Counted from the stretch's first letter, positions 53,585 through 61,896 are shown. The stretch is 64,000 nt of DNA from Verrucomicrobiota bacterium JB023 (GCA_030673895.1 JAUTCR010000075.1:62001-126000); one strand, 5' to 3'. Numbers and translations: made by a program. The notes: a model not told the origin generated them from the letters alone.

Positions 53585-54625
53585 GTGAGACGCCTGTTCG
53601 CCAACGACGCCTTCAAGCTCCTTCTTTTCGCTGCGGGGACCTTCCTCCTCGCAGCCGCGCTCGTCCCCCTCATCTACAACCTCGGCAAATTCCTTGGCGA
53701 GATCACCGAGGAGAATTCGATCAACTCCTTCATCGATTGGATCGGCAAAGAAGCGCGGCGGGCGGATTTTGCCCGATTCTTTAACCGGGCCCTGTATCTC
53801 TCCGCGCTGATTCTCCTTCCCTTTCTTTTCCTCTCCTTGAAGGCGAAGAGAGACGACCGCCCTCGCAGAGGTCCCTGGTCATTCGCTCTACCCGGGCGCT
53901 CCGTCGCTCCCGTCCGAGGTCAGGCGCTCAAGCGGGGGGAGCATCCTATCCTTCACTTCACCGGAGGCTTTCTCCTCGCCTCCCTGCTTCTCTTCCTGGC
54001 CGGCTACCTCCTTCTCCAGCTGGGGATCTACGAAGGAGAGGAAGAGGATCAGCTGGGCAAACTGCTCCGCAAATCCCTCACCACCGGGCTGATCGTCGCC
54101 GTCATTGAAGAGTGGCTCTTCCGCGGCATCCTCCTCGGCATTTTCTTGCGCTCCCTCCGGCCCAGCCTGGCCATTCTCTGCCTCTCTCTCCTCTTCGCAG
54201 CCCTCCATTTCATGAAACCTCCCGACGGACTCGATGTCACCGACCCCGAGAGCCTCTGGGCGGGCTTCGAATTCCTCGGCCTCATCGCCAGCCGCTTCCT
54301 CTCACCACTCTCTTTCTTCAACGAATTCATCACACTCCTCGTTGTCGGCCTCATCCTCGGCTGGACTCGTTACCGCACCGCCGCCTTATGGCTGCCCATC
54401 GGCTTGCACGCCGGGTGGGTCTTCGCCCTCCAAACCTTCGAGGGCATCACCCAGCGGACCGAGACCGCCGCCGGCTGGAAAAACATCATGGTGGGTGAGA
54501 ACCTGACCCAAGGCCTCTTCCCCCTCGCCGCGCTGGGCCTGACGGCTCTCCTCCTCTATGTCGCCTTCCGTAGCCCAACCGGCTCCTCCTCTCTCGAAGA
54601 CGAATCCGATTCCCCCTCGGCGTGA
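53585..54625 (+). CDS. CPBP-family intramembrane metalloprotease
   Basis: 346 residues, GTG start. Several membrane helices. The CPBP (Abi) glutamic/metalloprotease signature is seen as IEEWLFRGILLGIFLRS (about 178-194, the EExxxR motif), LLFAALHFM (second motif His) and WLPIGLHAGWVFA (third motif). Substrate unknown; in some bacteria such proteins process membrane-anchored lipoproteins or prenylated peptides. Followed directly by comF. Confidence 0.85.
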   Translation: MRRLFANDAFKLLLFAAGTFLLAAALVPLIYNLGKFLGEITEENSINSFIDWIGKEARRADFARFFNRALYLSALILLPFLFLSLKAKRDDRPRRGPWSFALPGRSVAPVRGQALKRGEHPILHFTGGFLLASLLLFLAGYLLLQLGIYEGEEEDQLGKLLRKSLTTGLIVAVIEEWLFRGILLGIFLRSLRPSLAILCLSLLFAALHFMKPPDGLDVTDPESLWAGFEFLGLIASRFLSPLSFFNEFITLLVVGLILGWTRYRTAALWLPIGLHAGWVFALQTFEGITQRTETAAGWKNIMVGENLTQGLFPLAALGLTALLLYVAFRSPTGSSSLEDESDSPSA

Positions 54626-54626
54626 A

Positions 54627-55346
54627 GTGAAAGCTTGGGCCCACATCCTCGACTGGCTCTACCCTCCCTCCTGCGCTCTCTGCGAGGCTCCCCTCTCAGG
54701 CGGTGTCCATCTCTGCGCACCCTGCCGGGCAAGCCTGCCACCTCTCCCGCCCGTCCACTGCCGGACTTGCGCGCACCCATTTGACGGAGCCATCACCAAT
54801 CCGGAGCGATGCCACAGCTGCGAAGCGATCAAACCAGCCTTCGACTTCGCGACCTCCGCCTTGGTCTCCAATGAGGAATCCATCAACCTGATCCATCAAT
54901 TCAAGCTTCTCAAACGTCCCGAGCTCGCACCTGACCTCGCCCGCATCGCAGCCTCATCCTTCCCGAACCACCCCCGCCTCGCCGCATTTAGGAATCCCTT
55001 GCTCGTTCCGGTCCCTCTCCACCCGCGGCGGCTCAGGGAGCGCGGGTTCAATCAAGCCGCCGAGCTTTCCTCCCATCTCAGTCGCCTCCTCGATATTTCC
55101 ACCCAGTCTGTGCTTCGCCGGGTGGTGAATACTCCTCGCCAAGCGACCCTCAGCCGCAAACAACGCCTTCGAAACCTGAGAAAAGCCTTTCAGCTTCGCA
55201 CCCCGCGAGGGGACGACCTCTCAGCCTTCGATCTCGTCCTGATTGACGATGTCTTCACCACCGGCTCGACGGTGCATGAGTGCGCGCGCATCCTGCGCAC
55301 GGCTCGACCCCGCAGCATCGCCGTCTTCACCATCGTCCGTGCTTGA
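54627..55346 (+). CDS. comF: ComF-family phosphoribosyltransferase-like protein
   Basis: 239 residues from the GTG at 54627, one base after the CPBP stop; an ATG at 54558 would overlap that gene by 68 bp. N-terminal zinc ribbon CALCEAPL-CAPC and CRTCAH-CHSC (four C-x2-C pairs). The PRT domain follows: VPVPLHPRRLRERGFNQA, QATLSRKQRLRNLRKAF, LIDDVFTTGSTVHECA (PRPP loop). ComF is required for DNA uptake in naturally competent bacteria and also occurs widely outside them. Confidence 0.88.
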   Translation: MKAWAHILDWLYPPSCALCEAPLSGGVHLCAPCRASLPPLPPVHCRTCAHPFDGAITNPERCHSCEAIKPAFDFATSALVSNEESINLIHQFKLLKRPELAPDLARIAASSFPNHPRLAAFRNPLLVPVPLHPRRLRERGFNQAAELSSHLSRLLDISTQSVLRRVVNTPRQATLSRKQRLRNLRKAFQLRTPRGDDLSAFDLVLIDDVFTTGSTVHECARILRTARPRSIAVFTIVRA

Positions 55347-55394
55347 GTTCCACGGCGGGAGACCAAGTTTCTCACCGCCGTACCCAAATTCAAT

Positions 55395-55422
55395 TTGCGC
55401 GAAGCCCGCCTCTCGCTATTCT
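55395..55422 (+). promoter_or_regulatory. Sigma-70-like promoter of a candidate ncRNA
   Basis: TTGCGC, 16 bp, TATTCT. The expected start (about 55429) is just before the 5' arm of the closing helix at 55436. Confidence 0.45.
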
Positions 55423-55428
55423 GTCTCC

Positions 55429-55653
55429 AAGTCTCCCATGGTCGCCCGCGTGGCAACGTGCTCGGACCGATATAACCAATACTGGGGGCAGCCCCGAAGG
55501 GATGTGAATGTCAGGCCTTTTCAGGAAGGCAGACGCGGTCCCCGGAGTCCCCAACCTGATGAGCCTTCGGAACGTAGCTCATCGTTGTCACGGTGGTCAT
55601 GGAGGACCCGATGAACCCGCCCCTCTCGTTACAGAGGGCGGGTTCTTCTTTTT
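55429..55653 (+). ncRNA. Candidate structured small RNA (identity unknown)
   Basis: About 225 nt between comF and tRNA-Pro without a gene. Its ends pair over long range: 55436-55440 CCATG with 55598-55602 CATGG, and 55449-55457 CGTGGCAAC with 55584-55592 (nine pairs, one G-U). Inside are hairpins GCCTT/AAGGC (55515-55535 region) and GATGAGC/GCTCATC (55557-55583 region). An own promoter precedes and a strong terminator follows. The closing-helix plus internal-hairpin layout is what 6S or large SRP RNA look like, but the SRP GGAA-tetraloop motif and a convincing 6S bubble are not seen. Could also be a long 5' leader, though no gene follows. Confidence 0.5.
55613..55653 (+). terminator. Strong terminator of the candidate ncRNA
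   Basis: GAACCCGCC-CCTC (55613-55625) pairs with GAGG-GCGGGTTC (55634-55645), one bulged C; T-rich tail TTCTTTTT. Confidence 0.9.
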
Positions 55654-55918
55654 GACCTTCCCCCTCGCCTCTCCCTCGTTAAAGCGAGCCTTCAGGACAA
55701 GCCACCACCGAAGCCTCTCAAGACGCCCTCGAGTGAGTCGGGTATCTTTTTGGGAAATAGATCAAAAAATTCACGAAAGTTTGAACATCGCCATGAGTCG
55801 AGGGTCTTAACCACTGAACATCGCTTGGAACACGGTGTTCGTCTTCAAAAGAAGGGTGTTACAGTAAATGAGTCAGTTTCCGGCCGTGAGTGCGGTTTCG
55901 GTAAACGACGACAATGAC
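55654..55918. other. Region before an orphan terminator, with palindrome
   Basis: Contains GAACACGGTGTTC (55828-55840, perfect 6+6 dyad with one central base) and right behind it the hairpin CTTCAAAAGAAG. A 30-codon frame (55868-55960) exists but runs through the terminator, so a protein is doubtful. A second small RNA is possible. Confidence 0.35.
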
Positions 55919-55958
55919 GCCGCCGGACTGAGTTGGTCCGGCGGCTGTCTCTTTTTTT
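55919..55958 (+). terminator. Strong terminator without an assigned gene
   Basis: A perfect 10-bp stem (55919-55928 with 55936-55945), 7-nt loop, six bases, then TTTTTTT. Confidence 0.85.
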
Positions 55959-56025
55959 AGCAACAATTTCATTTTGTGGCTTGATTTTCATCCAGCAAAC
56001 GCAGAGAGTCCGCCCCCGCTCTTTA

Positions 56026-56226
<201 letters not shown>

Positions 56227-56323
56227 TTTTCAGTGAAAATAACTCTTCGACCGAAGGACGGATAATTCTCGGACGACACAACGTCCTCTCGCCCTCTGCG
56301 AATTTTAACCTAAAAGACAGGGT

Positions 56324-56845
56324 GTGACCGAACTCCTCCTCAACGAGCAGATCTACCATCGCGTGATTGAGGACCTCATTCCTCAGGCCGAGGACTTCCT
56401 CTGGATCGTCACTGCTGATTTGAAGGATCTCCACGTCCGCTCAGGCAAACGCTTCATTCCTTTTCTCGAAGTTCTCTCACGGCTCGTTGACGACGGCATT
56501 GCCATCCGCCTCTTCCACGCCAAGGAGCCGGGACCACGCTTTCGCGAAGATTTTGACCATTACCCCAACCTCATCGAGTCCGAACTCTTCGAGCGCATTC
56601 TCTGCCCCCGCATCCACACCAAGGCCATCCTCATCGACGGCCGTATTGGATTCATCACCTCCGCAAACCTGACCGGAGCCGGCATGGGCGCGAAGTCTCC
56701 CGACCGCCGGAACTTCGAAGCTGGCATCCTCACCGATGAGAAAACCCTGCTAACACCCCTCATCGACTGGCTTGACGAACTCTACCTCGGCGAACCCTGC
56801 CACACCTGCGGACGGCGGGACGTCTGCCCGGATCCCATTGCCTGA
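56324..56845 (+). CDS. Phospholipase D-like protein with a single HKD motif
   Basis: 173 residues, GTG start. The HKD motif is HTKAILIDGRIGFITSANLTGAG (about 98-120, described in two parts: H-T-K-x4-D then GFITSANLTG). A single HKD copy implies action as a homodimer, as in bacterial Nuc-type endonucleases or small PLD proteins. There is no signal peptide. The C-terminus has a Cys cluster CHTCGRRDVC which may bind zinc. Nuclease or lipid substrate cannot be decided. Confidence 0.8.
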   Translation: MTELLLNEQIYHRVIEDLIPQAEDFLWIVTADLKDLHVRSGKRFIPFLEVLSRLVDDGIAIRLFHAKEPGPRFREDFDHYPNLIESELFERILCPRIHTKAILIDGRIGFITSANLTGAGMGAKSPDRRNFEAGILTDEKTLLTPLIDWLDELYLGEPCHTCGRRDVCPDPIA

Positions 56846-56850
56846 GGCTT

Positions 56851-57672
56851 CTAGTAGCGGCGATCGTAGCGCTGGATGCCAGCCAGAATCGCCTGGGCGG
56901 CCGCGTCTTGAAACGAGTTGCTCTTACAGCGGGCCCGCTCGCTGGCGTTGCTAATGAATCCACACTCCACCAAGACCGCGGGACAGTGCGTATTTCGCAA
57001 AACCGAAAAACCACGGAATCTCGCCCCGCGGTTTCTCACCGAACACTTCGACACCAGATAACGCTGGATACTGGAGGCCAAATAACTCCCTCGCCCGCTC
57101 GAAGCATAGAAGGTTTCTCCTCCCCGAACCCAGGTCTCCCTCGTCGCATTAAAGTGAATACTCACAAAGAGCGCGTTCCGATACCGATTGGCGATTGCCG
57201 CCCTCGTGGAGAGAGAAACATAACGGTCGCTCGTGCGGGTCATCACCGTACGGTAGCCAGCTCGCTTGAGATACCAATTCAACTTGTGGGCCACCTTCAG
57301 ATTGAGATCAGACTCGCGCACTCCTCCCCAGACGGCGCCGCGGTCTCTCCCCCCATGCCCCGGGTCGATGATGATCGTGAGCGCCTTGCTCGCCCGCGAT
57401 GGGGACTGAGCCACTTTCACTCCCACTTTCTTCGTTGAAGCTGACGACGAAGCCGATGGAATAGTGAGACGCTTCCCCACCTGCAACCGGCTGGGATCCT
57501 TGATCCCGTTGACGGCCATCAGGCGCTGGACAGAGACGCCGTTGGCGCGAGCGATTGAGTAAAGAGTATCCCCCTTCTTCACTAGGTGAGCGGAGCTGCT
57601 TCCAGCCCCTAGCAGCAAAAGGAATAAGAGGAAGCGCACGAGGCGAAAAAGCGGGGACTGGAGCGCGGTCAT
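56851..57672 (-). CDS. N-acetylmuramoyl-L-alanine amidase with LysM domain
   Basis: 273 residues. Signal peptide (RFLLFLLLLGAGSSSA), then LysM (HLVKKGDTLYSIARANGVSV, to about 75) for peptidoglycan binding, a Ser-rich linker and an Amidase_3 domain: IIIDPGHGGRDRGA (zinc His), ESDLNL (zinc Glu), VSIHFNA (zinc His), VLVECGFISN (catalytic Glu). Cell-separation or turnover role as in AmiC-type enzymes. Short gap (5 bp) to the convergent PLD gene. Confidence 0.93.
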   Translation of the reverse strand: MTALQSPLFRLVRFLLFLLLLGAGSSSAHLVKKGDTLYSIARANGVSVQRLMAVNGIKDPSRLQVGKRLTIPSASSSASTKKVGVKVAQSPSRASKALTIIIDPGHGGRDRGAVWGGVRESDLNLKVAHKLNWYLKRAGYRTVMTRTSDRYVSLSTRAAIANRYRNALFVSIHFNATRETWVRGGETFYASSGRGSYLASSIQRYLVSKCSVRNRGARFRGFSVLRNTHCPAVLVECGFISNASERARCKSNSFQDAAAQAILAGIQRYDRRY

Positions 57673-57894
57673 GGCAGGCGACTATGACAAACTTTTTAAA
57701 ATAAGCAAATATTTTATGAAAATTAAATATTGACGAATCCACGCAAAACGCATGATTCGCCGAAACAAATTGAGAGTGAGGCCGATCCATAGCCCAGATA
57801 AGGGCAAGAGCCGACTTTTTTTATCCAAAGTGTGGCATTGTGCCCGAATTTTTGAACGACAGACCGCTCAACCTACCGTAGAATCCTCCCGTCT

Positions 57895-58596
57895 ATGAAA
57901 GGAACTATCGTCAGTCTCCTCCTCATGGCATCTGTTCCCTTTGCCTCGGCGAGGACTTGGACGAGTGCCGATGGAGAGAAAACGTTTGAAGGTGAGCTGC
58001 AAAAATACGACGCGGTCACTGACAAGGTCACCGTCTTGACCAATGGCCGCTCTCTGACCTTCGCTACGGATATGCTTTCCGAGGCCGATGTTGCCTACGT
58101 CAAGGAGTGGAAGCCGGTCGAAGAATCCGACCCCGAAGCGGAGCTTGAAGCGCAGAAGGTGGGAAAAAACCTCACCTCCCGCGTCCTCAGCCGCCTCGAC
58201 GGCAAGCGTTTTAAGAAAGCCAGCATGGAGAAGGCTCCGGAGTATTACCTCCTCTACTTCTCTGCCTCCTGGTGACCCCCTTGTCGTAAATCTGCTCCAC
58301 AGTTGGTGGAGAAATACAACGAACACATCGCCAATACTTCCAACATCGAGATGATCCACGTCTCTCTCGATAGTGATGAAGATGCCGCTGAGAGCTGGGC
58401 CGCCAAAGAAGGCTTCCCTTGGTTAACCGTCCTCCCTGACAAGAAGGAGCGAAGCGGCCTTGACGTCTATAAGACAACCAACGGCGTGCCCGAGTATCAC
58501 CTCGTTGACGCAGAGGGCAACACAGTTGTCGCTGGCTCGGCAGGCTCATCGGCCGCGTTCACAAAGATTGACGAAGTGGCCAAGAAGGCGGACTAA
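57895..58596 (+). CDS. Probable selenoprotein: exported SHD1-thioredoxin with UPPC motif
   Basis: 233 codons including an in-frame TGA at 58273-58275 (codon 127). Signal peptide MKGTIVSLLLMASVPFASA; residues about 20-75 resemble the SHD1 domain common in planctomycetes and Verrucomicrobia (RTWTSADGEKTFEGELQKYD); the rest is a thioredoxin fold: EYYLLYFSASW, then TGA-P-P-C-R-K, and IEMIHVSLDSDEDAAESWAA, GFPWLTVLPD, GVPEYHLVDAEGN. Thioredoxins have W-C-x-x-C there, so TGA replaces the first, nucleophilic Cys; the second Cys (130) is kept. No other stop interrupts the frame, and the part after TGA is fully thioredoxin-like. A hairpin at 58295-58311 fits a bacterial SECIS. Read as Sec127. Alternatives are a recent nonsense mutation of TGC/TGT or a sequencing error. 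No sel gene lies in the window. Confidence 0.8.
58276..58311 (+). promoter_or_regulatory. SECIS-like element after the TGA codon
   Basis: CTCCAC (58295-58300) pairs perfectly with GTGGAG (58306-58311); loop AGTTG has G in position 2. The apical loop begins 25 bases after the UGA, inside the 16-37 nt range known for bacterial SECIS. The hairpin also lies in coding sequence, as bacterial SECIS elements do. Confidence 0.6.
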
Positions 58597-58630
58597 GCCT
58601 TCGCACGCCTCACTCACTTTTAACTTTTTA

Positions 58631-58664
58631 AAAAAGGCCGGCACGCTCACGTGTCGGCCTTTTT
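58631..58664 (+). terminator. Intrinsic terminator after the selenoprotein gene
   Basis: AAAAAGGCCGGCACG (58631-58645) pairs with CGTGTCGGCCTTTTT (58650-58664), 4-nt loop, one G-U. Confidence 0.9.
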
Positions 58665-58740
58665 CGTCTCTTCGAGTGAAATTCGTCAGAAAAATCCGCT
58701 CAGCCAATCGATTCTTAAAGTGGCCCGAGCAGACTATCAA

Positions 58741-58995
58741 TCAGACCCCCATAAAGAGGCGACCAAGACGGTGACGATTGCGAGCATGCGTTCTCTCTAG
58801 CACTCGGGCTTGATCGGCCTTATCCTGAGTCACTTCACCGCCTTCAACCGTCAATTCATCTTCGACGTGGAGATAGCTATCGACTGGCAACTCGGAGCGC
58901 CCGTCCTCTTCTGCCATCAGTTCGGAGACAATCTGAGGGAAAGGTGCCACGCGAGTTTCTACTGCTTGAGATGAGGGAATCACTTGCGAGCTCAC
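58741..58995 (-). CDS. Small protein of unknown function
   Basis: 84 residues, GTG start, acidic centre (SELMAEEDGRSELPVDSYLH), basic end. No signal peptide, helix or motif recognised. It converges on the selenoprotein terminator. Whether it is translated is uncertain; AT-rich DNA upstream could hold a promoter. Confidence 0.4.
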   Translation of the reverse strand: MSSQVIPSSQAVETRVAPFPQIVSELMAEEDGRSELPVDSYLHVEDELTVEGGEVTQDKADQARVLERTHARNRHRLGRLFMGV

Positions 58996-59102
58996 ACCGT
59001 TGGGATATTAAAATTTTAAATAAACCTCAATATCTTTTTAAAATTTCACTAAAACATCTAAGAAAAGCTTGCTGGTAAGGAGAGAAGTTTCCATCAATCA
59101 CC

Positions 59103-59690
59103 ATGATTCGGCTCGGCATCCTTGGTTCAGGTAATGGTTCGAACTTTCAGGCTATCCTTAAGGCAATTGACGCAGGCGATTTGAAAGCCGAGATCGCCTT
59201 GGTCCTCTCGGATAATCCTGACGCCCGCATCTTGACCCGTGCCCGTGACCGGGGCATCCCAGCACAAGTCATTGACTGCGGTGGTTACAAGAGCAAGTTC
59301 CCTCTCGAATCCCAGCAGTGGACTGCGCAGCAGCTGAGGCAGGCGGGAGCCGAGCTGATTTGCCTTGCTGGATTCATGCGCTTGGTCCGCCACCCGCTTC
59401 TGGAGGCTTTCCCCTCCCGTATTCTCAATCTCCACCCCTCCCTGCTGCCAAACTTTCCGGGGCTCGACGCCTGGCAACAGGCACTTGATGCCGGAGTGGA
59501 GGAAACGGGATGCACAGTCCACCTCGTCGATGCAGGTATGGATACAGGCCCTATCCTCGCCCAGCGGAAGGTGGCGATCGAGAGTGATGACACTGCAGAC
59601 TCCCTGCTGACCCGCATCCACGCGGCAGAGCATGAACTCTACCCCCAAGCCATCGCCGAATATGCGAATAGCTTGGGCAATATGGATTGA
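59103..59690 (+). CDS. purN: Phosphoribosylglycinamide formyltransferase
   Basis: 195 residues. Transfers formyl from 10-formyl-THF to GAR in purine synthesis. LGSGNGSNFQAIL (phosphate loop), LAGFMRLV, ILNLHPSLLPNFPGLDAW (catalytic Asn/His) and GCTVHLVDAGMDTGPIL (catalytic Asp) are present. The preceding 100 bp are AT-rich and promoter-like. Convergent with the SanA gene after 18 bp. Confidence 0.95.
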   Translation: MIRLGILGSGNGSNFQAILKAIDAGDLKAEIALVLSDNPDARILTRARDRGIPAQVIDCGGYKSKFPLESQQWTAQQLRQAGAELICLAGFMRLVRHPLLEAFPSRILNLHPSLLPNFPGLDAWQQALDAGVEETGCTVHLVDAGMDTGPILAQRKVAIESDDTADSLLTRIHAAEHELYPQAIAEYANSLGNMD

Positions 59691-59708
59691 GAGGCCCCGC
59701 CTCGAATC

Positions 59709-60410
59709 TCACTCCCTCTCGAGCGAAGGAAGCAGCGCGTCCAAGGGCAAGCTCTCTTTCTCCCCCAAATGCCTCGGACGGGTCTTGAGAACCCGCACGT
59801 CTAGCCACATCTTGACCCGTGCCGGAATCTCTCGCAACGAGGTCCGGAGCCCCGCCGCACCGACGTCGTCCGCATTGTAGCCTACGAAAGTCAGATCATT
59901 GGCCCAGGCCAGATAGGCGGCCCTCTCATTCTGAAATCGTTGCGAGATGAAGACCACGTCAGGAGCCTCAAAGATTTCCTTGGCTCGAACCACACTATCA
60001 AGGGTCCGGAGCCCGGCGAAGTCACGGACGATCACCCCCTTGGGCACACCTCGCTCGATGAGCGCGTCTCTCATATCATTCGGCTCGTTGTAGTATTTCT
60101 CGCGATTGTCTCCGGAGACGATGAAACAACGGACCTTACCCGCATGCCATAACTCGGCAGCCGCTTCCATTCGGTTAGTGAAGTAAGGATTCGGGCCGCC
60201 CCCACTCAGCATCTCGCTCGTCCCGAAGACCAAGCCCACACTCCCGGCGGGGACTTCCGCCAAATCATCGTAGAGCAATGCCTCACCAGCACGCTCGGCT
60301 GCCAGATAGGTGTAGGCGACAAATGACAGGCCGAGGAAAGAGAACGCCATCCCAAGCCACAGGACCCAGCGCCAGCCCAGTTTCCACCACCTGGTCAGTC
60401 GGCTACCCAT
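59709..60410 (-). CDS. sanA: SanA/YdcF-family (DUF218) membrane protein
   Basis: 233 residues from the ATG at 60410; the longer frame to 60509 would overlap the lipid kinase gene by over 110 bp. One N-terminal membrane helix (about 15-37), then the DUF218 fold: VGLVFGTSEMLSGGGPNPYFTNR, VRCFIVSGDN, NEPNDMRDALIERGVPK, DFAGLRTLDSVVRAKEIF. SanA is an inner-membrane envelope-barrier protein in E. coli (vancomycin sensitivity when absent). The start overlaps the upstream gene by 16 bp. Confidence 0.85.
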   Translation of the reverse strand: MGSRLTRWWKLGWRWVLWLGMAFSFLGLSFVAYTYLAAERAGEALLYDDLAEVPAGSVGLVFGTSEMLSGGGPNPYFTNRMEAAAELWHAGKVRCFIVSGDNREKYYNEPNDMRDALIERGVPKGVIVRDFAGLRTLDSVVRAKEIFEAPDVVFISQRFQNERAAYLAWANDLTFVGYNADDVGAAGLRTSLREIPARVKMWLDVRVLKTRPRHLGEKESLPLDALLPSLERE

Positions 60411-61342
60411 GGTGATAGAGTTCTTAACATCTCCTCCCACTTCGGCATCCCCGAGCCCTTGGGTGCGAATACTTTCAGCTTCTCTGGAATATTGACGAAT
60501 TCGGCGCAACGAGTTCTTCCCCAGAGCTCGCCATCGACCTCCGCAGGCACCTCGCGCTCGCTTTCCACACGCAGACCGCTGGACTGATAATAACTCACCG
60601 TATCCGCATCCTTATTGAATCCGCCACGCGCGATTCCTGCGATAGAATCCAGCACCAATCGATAGCCCGCCTCCTTGAAGACCAGCACATCGAGCATCTC
60701 GTCGGCGTTACTGGCATTACTAAAAAGCCTCACCTGCCCACCATAGAGCGAGCCGTTTCCAACCAGCACGGCCACGCCCTCATCGACGTGCCCGTCCTCG
60801 AACGTGATCGTCATGCGGGGCGGCTTGTCACCCAGCACCTTCACCGCCGAGAGCAGATAAGCCAGCGGCCCAAGAGCCTTCTTGGCCTCCCACTTGGTCT
60901 CCTCAATGATTTGCGCATCGAAGCCGATCCCAGCCATCTGCACAAAGGGCGCACCATTCATCGCAAAGAGATCGACATCGCACTGCACCCCTTTGTCGAT
61001 CACGTCCAGCGCGCTCCGAAGATGGTCCACGGGGAGTCCCAGCTCCCTTGCAAAAACGTTCATCGTGCCGGTGGGCAAGATCCCTAATGTCGTCTCCTGC
61101 CCGGCCAGGCCCTGCACCACGGCGTTCAATGTTCCATCCCCTCCAGCGGCGACCACTACCGGCTCATTGGCGCGGGCAAAGGCCGCAGCCAGCTCCCCGG
61201 CTTCACTGGCGGAATTGGTGGCATAGATGGCAAAGCGGACCGCGTGGTCCATCACAAATTTTCTCGCTGACTGTCCCCGCTCGCTTCGAGCTTTGGGATT
61301 CAAAATCAGGGGATAGCGCCGGCCATAGGTCGTCTCAATCAT
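60395..61342 (-). CDS. Diacylglycerol/lipid kinase family protein
   Basis: 315 residues. LILNPKARS, VVAAGGDGTLNAVVQGLAG (nucleotide motif GGDGT), GILPTGTMNVFAREL, then the second lobe GIGFDAQIIEETKWEAKKALG and EVDGELWG. Could phosphorylate diacylglycerol or other lipids as DgkB/YegS/BmrU do; the substrate is not fixed by sequence. Overlaps maf by four bases on one side and sanA on the other, so the three leftward genes form an operon. Confidence 0.88.
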   Translation of the reverse strand: MIETTYGRRYPLILNPKARSERGQSARKFVMDHAVRFAIYATNSASEAGELAAAFARANEPVVVAAGGDGTLNAVVQGLAGQETTLGILPTGTMNVFARELGLPVDHLRSALDVIDKGVQCDVDLFAMNGAPFVQMAGIGFDAQIIEETKWEAKKALGPLAYLLSAVKVLGDKPPRMTITFEDGHVDEGVAVLVGNGSLYGGQVRLFSNASNADEMLDVLVFKEAGYRLVLDSIAGIARGGFNKDADTVSYYQSSGLRVESEREVPAEVDGELWGRTRCAEFVNIPEKLKVFAPKGSGMPKWEEMLRTLSPWVAD

Positions 61343-61896
61343 GATGTTAGCTGGGCTAGTTCTTCCTGCACGAGCTTCACGGGCAGTCCCATCACGTTGT
61401 CGCGGGAGCCATCCAGCTCGGCGATGATCATCTCGCCCCCTTCCTGGATGGCGTAGCCTCCGGCTTTGTCCAATACCTGCACGCGGGAATGATAATCCGT
61501 AATCGCGTCTTCGCTCAAGCTATGGAAGCGAACGCGTGAAATCTCGTGAAATAGTTTCTCCCTGCCTTCCGCGAGCAAGGCCACTCCGGTGATCACCTCG
61601 TGCCACCGCCCGGAAAGCTTGCGCAACATCTCACGCCCTTCATTCAGGTCCGCAGGTTTTCCCAAAGTCTCGCCCTCAACCACGACCACCGTATCCGCAC
61701 CAAGAACGACCCCGCCCTGGGTCTGCTCCCGGACAAGCACAGCCTTACGACGCGCATTCTCAACCGAGAGGGCGACTGGCTCCATGGCCCCACCGAGCAG
61801 CTCTTCTGCTGCCGAAGGGATGACCTCGAAGTCAAAGCCTTCGCGAGATAACAATTCGCTCCGGCGAGGAGAGCCCGATGCAAGAATCAACTTCAC
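61339..61896 (-). CDS. maf: Maf-family nucleotide pyrophosphatase
   Basis: 185 residues, cytoplasmic. LILASGSPRRSELL, VLGADTVVVVEGETLGKP, ISRVRFHSLSEDAI, KAGGYAIQEGGEMII and DNVMGLPV are the family's blocks. Maf proteins hydrolyse non-canonical nucleotides (dTTP/UTP or m7GTP types) and are linked to division. The stop overlaps the lipid kinase start by four bases. First gene of the leftward operon. Confidence 0.94.
   Translation of the reverse strand: MKLILASGSPRRSELLSREGFDFEVIPSAAEELLGGAMEPVALSVENARRKAVLVREQTQGGVVLGADTVVVVEGETLGKPADLNEGREMLRKLSGRWHEVITGVALLAEGREKLFHEISRVRFHSLSEDAITDYHSRVQVLDKAGGYAIQEGGEMIIAELDGSRDNVMGLPVKLVQEELAQLTS

Noticed and set aside
55505..55540. SRP-RNA-like CAGG...GGAAGGCAG
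   Set aside because: The GGAA is not a tetraloop in the best pairing (GCCTT/AAGGC with TTCAGG loop).
55553..55585. CTGATGAG resembling a hammerhead ribozyme core
   Set aside because: The required GAAA after stem II is missing, and stem II does not form; the motif is part of a plain 7-bp hairpin.
55828..55840. LexA box (GAAC-N4-GTTC type)
   Set aside because: The spacer is five bases, not four, and no SOS gene follows; kept only as a palindrome.
58303..58596. Separate short gene starting at TTG after the TGA
   Set aside because: It is in the same frame as the upstream part and together they form one thioredoxin domain; a separate start would lack the first part of the fold.
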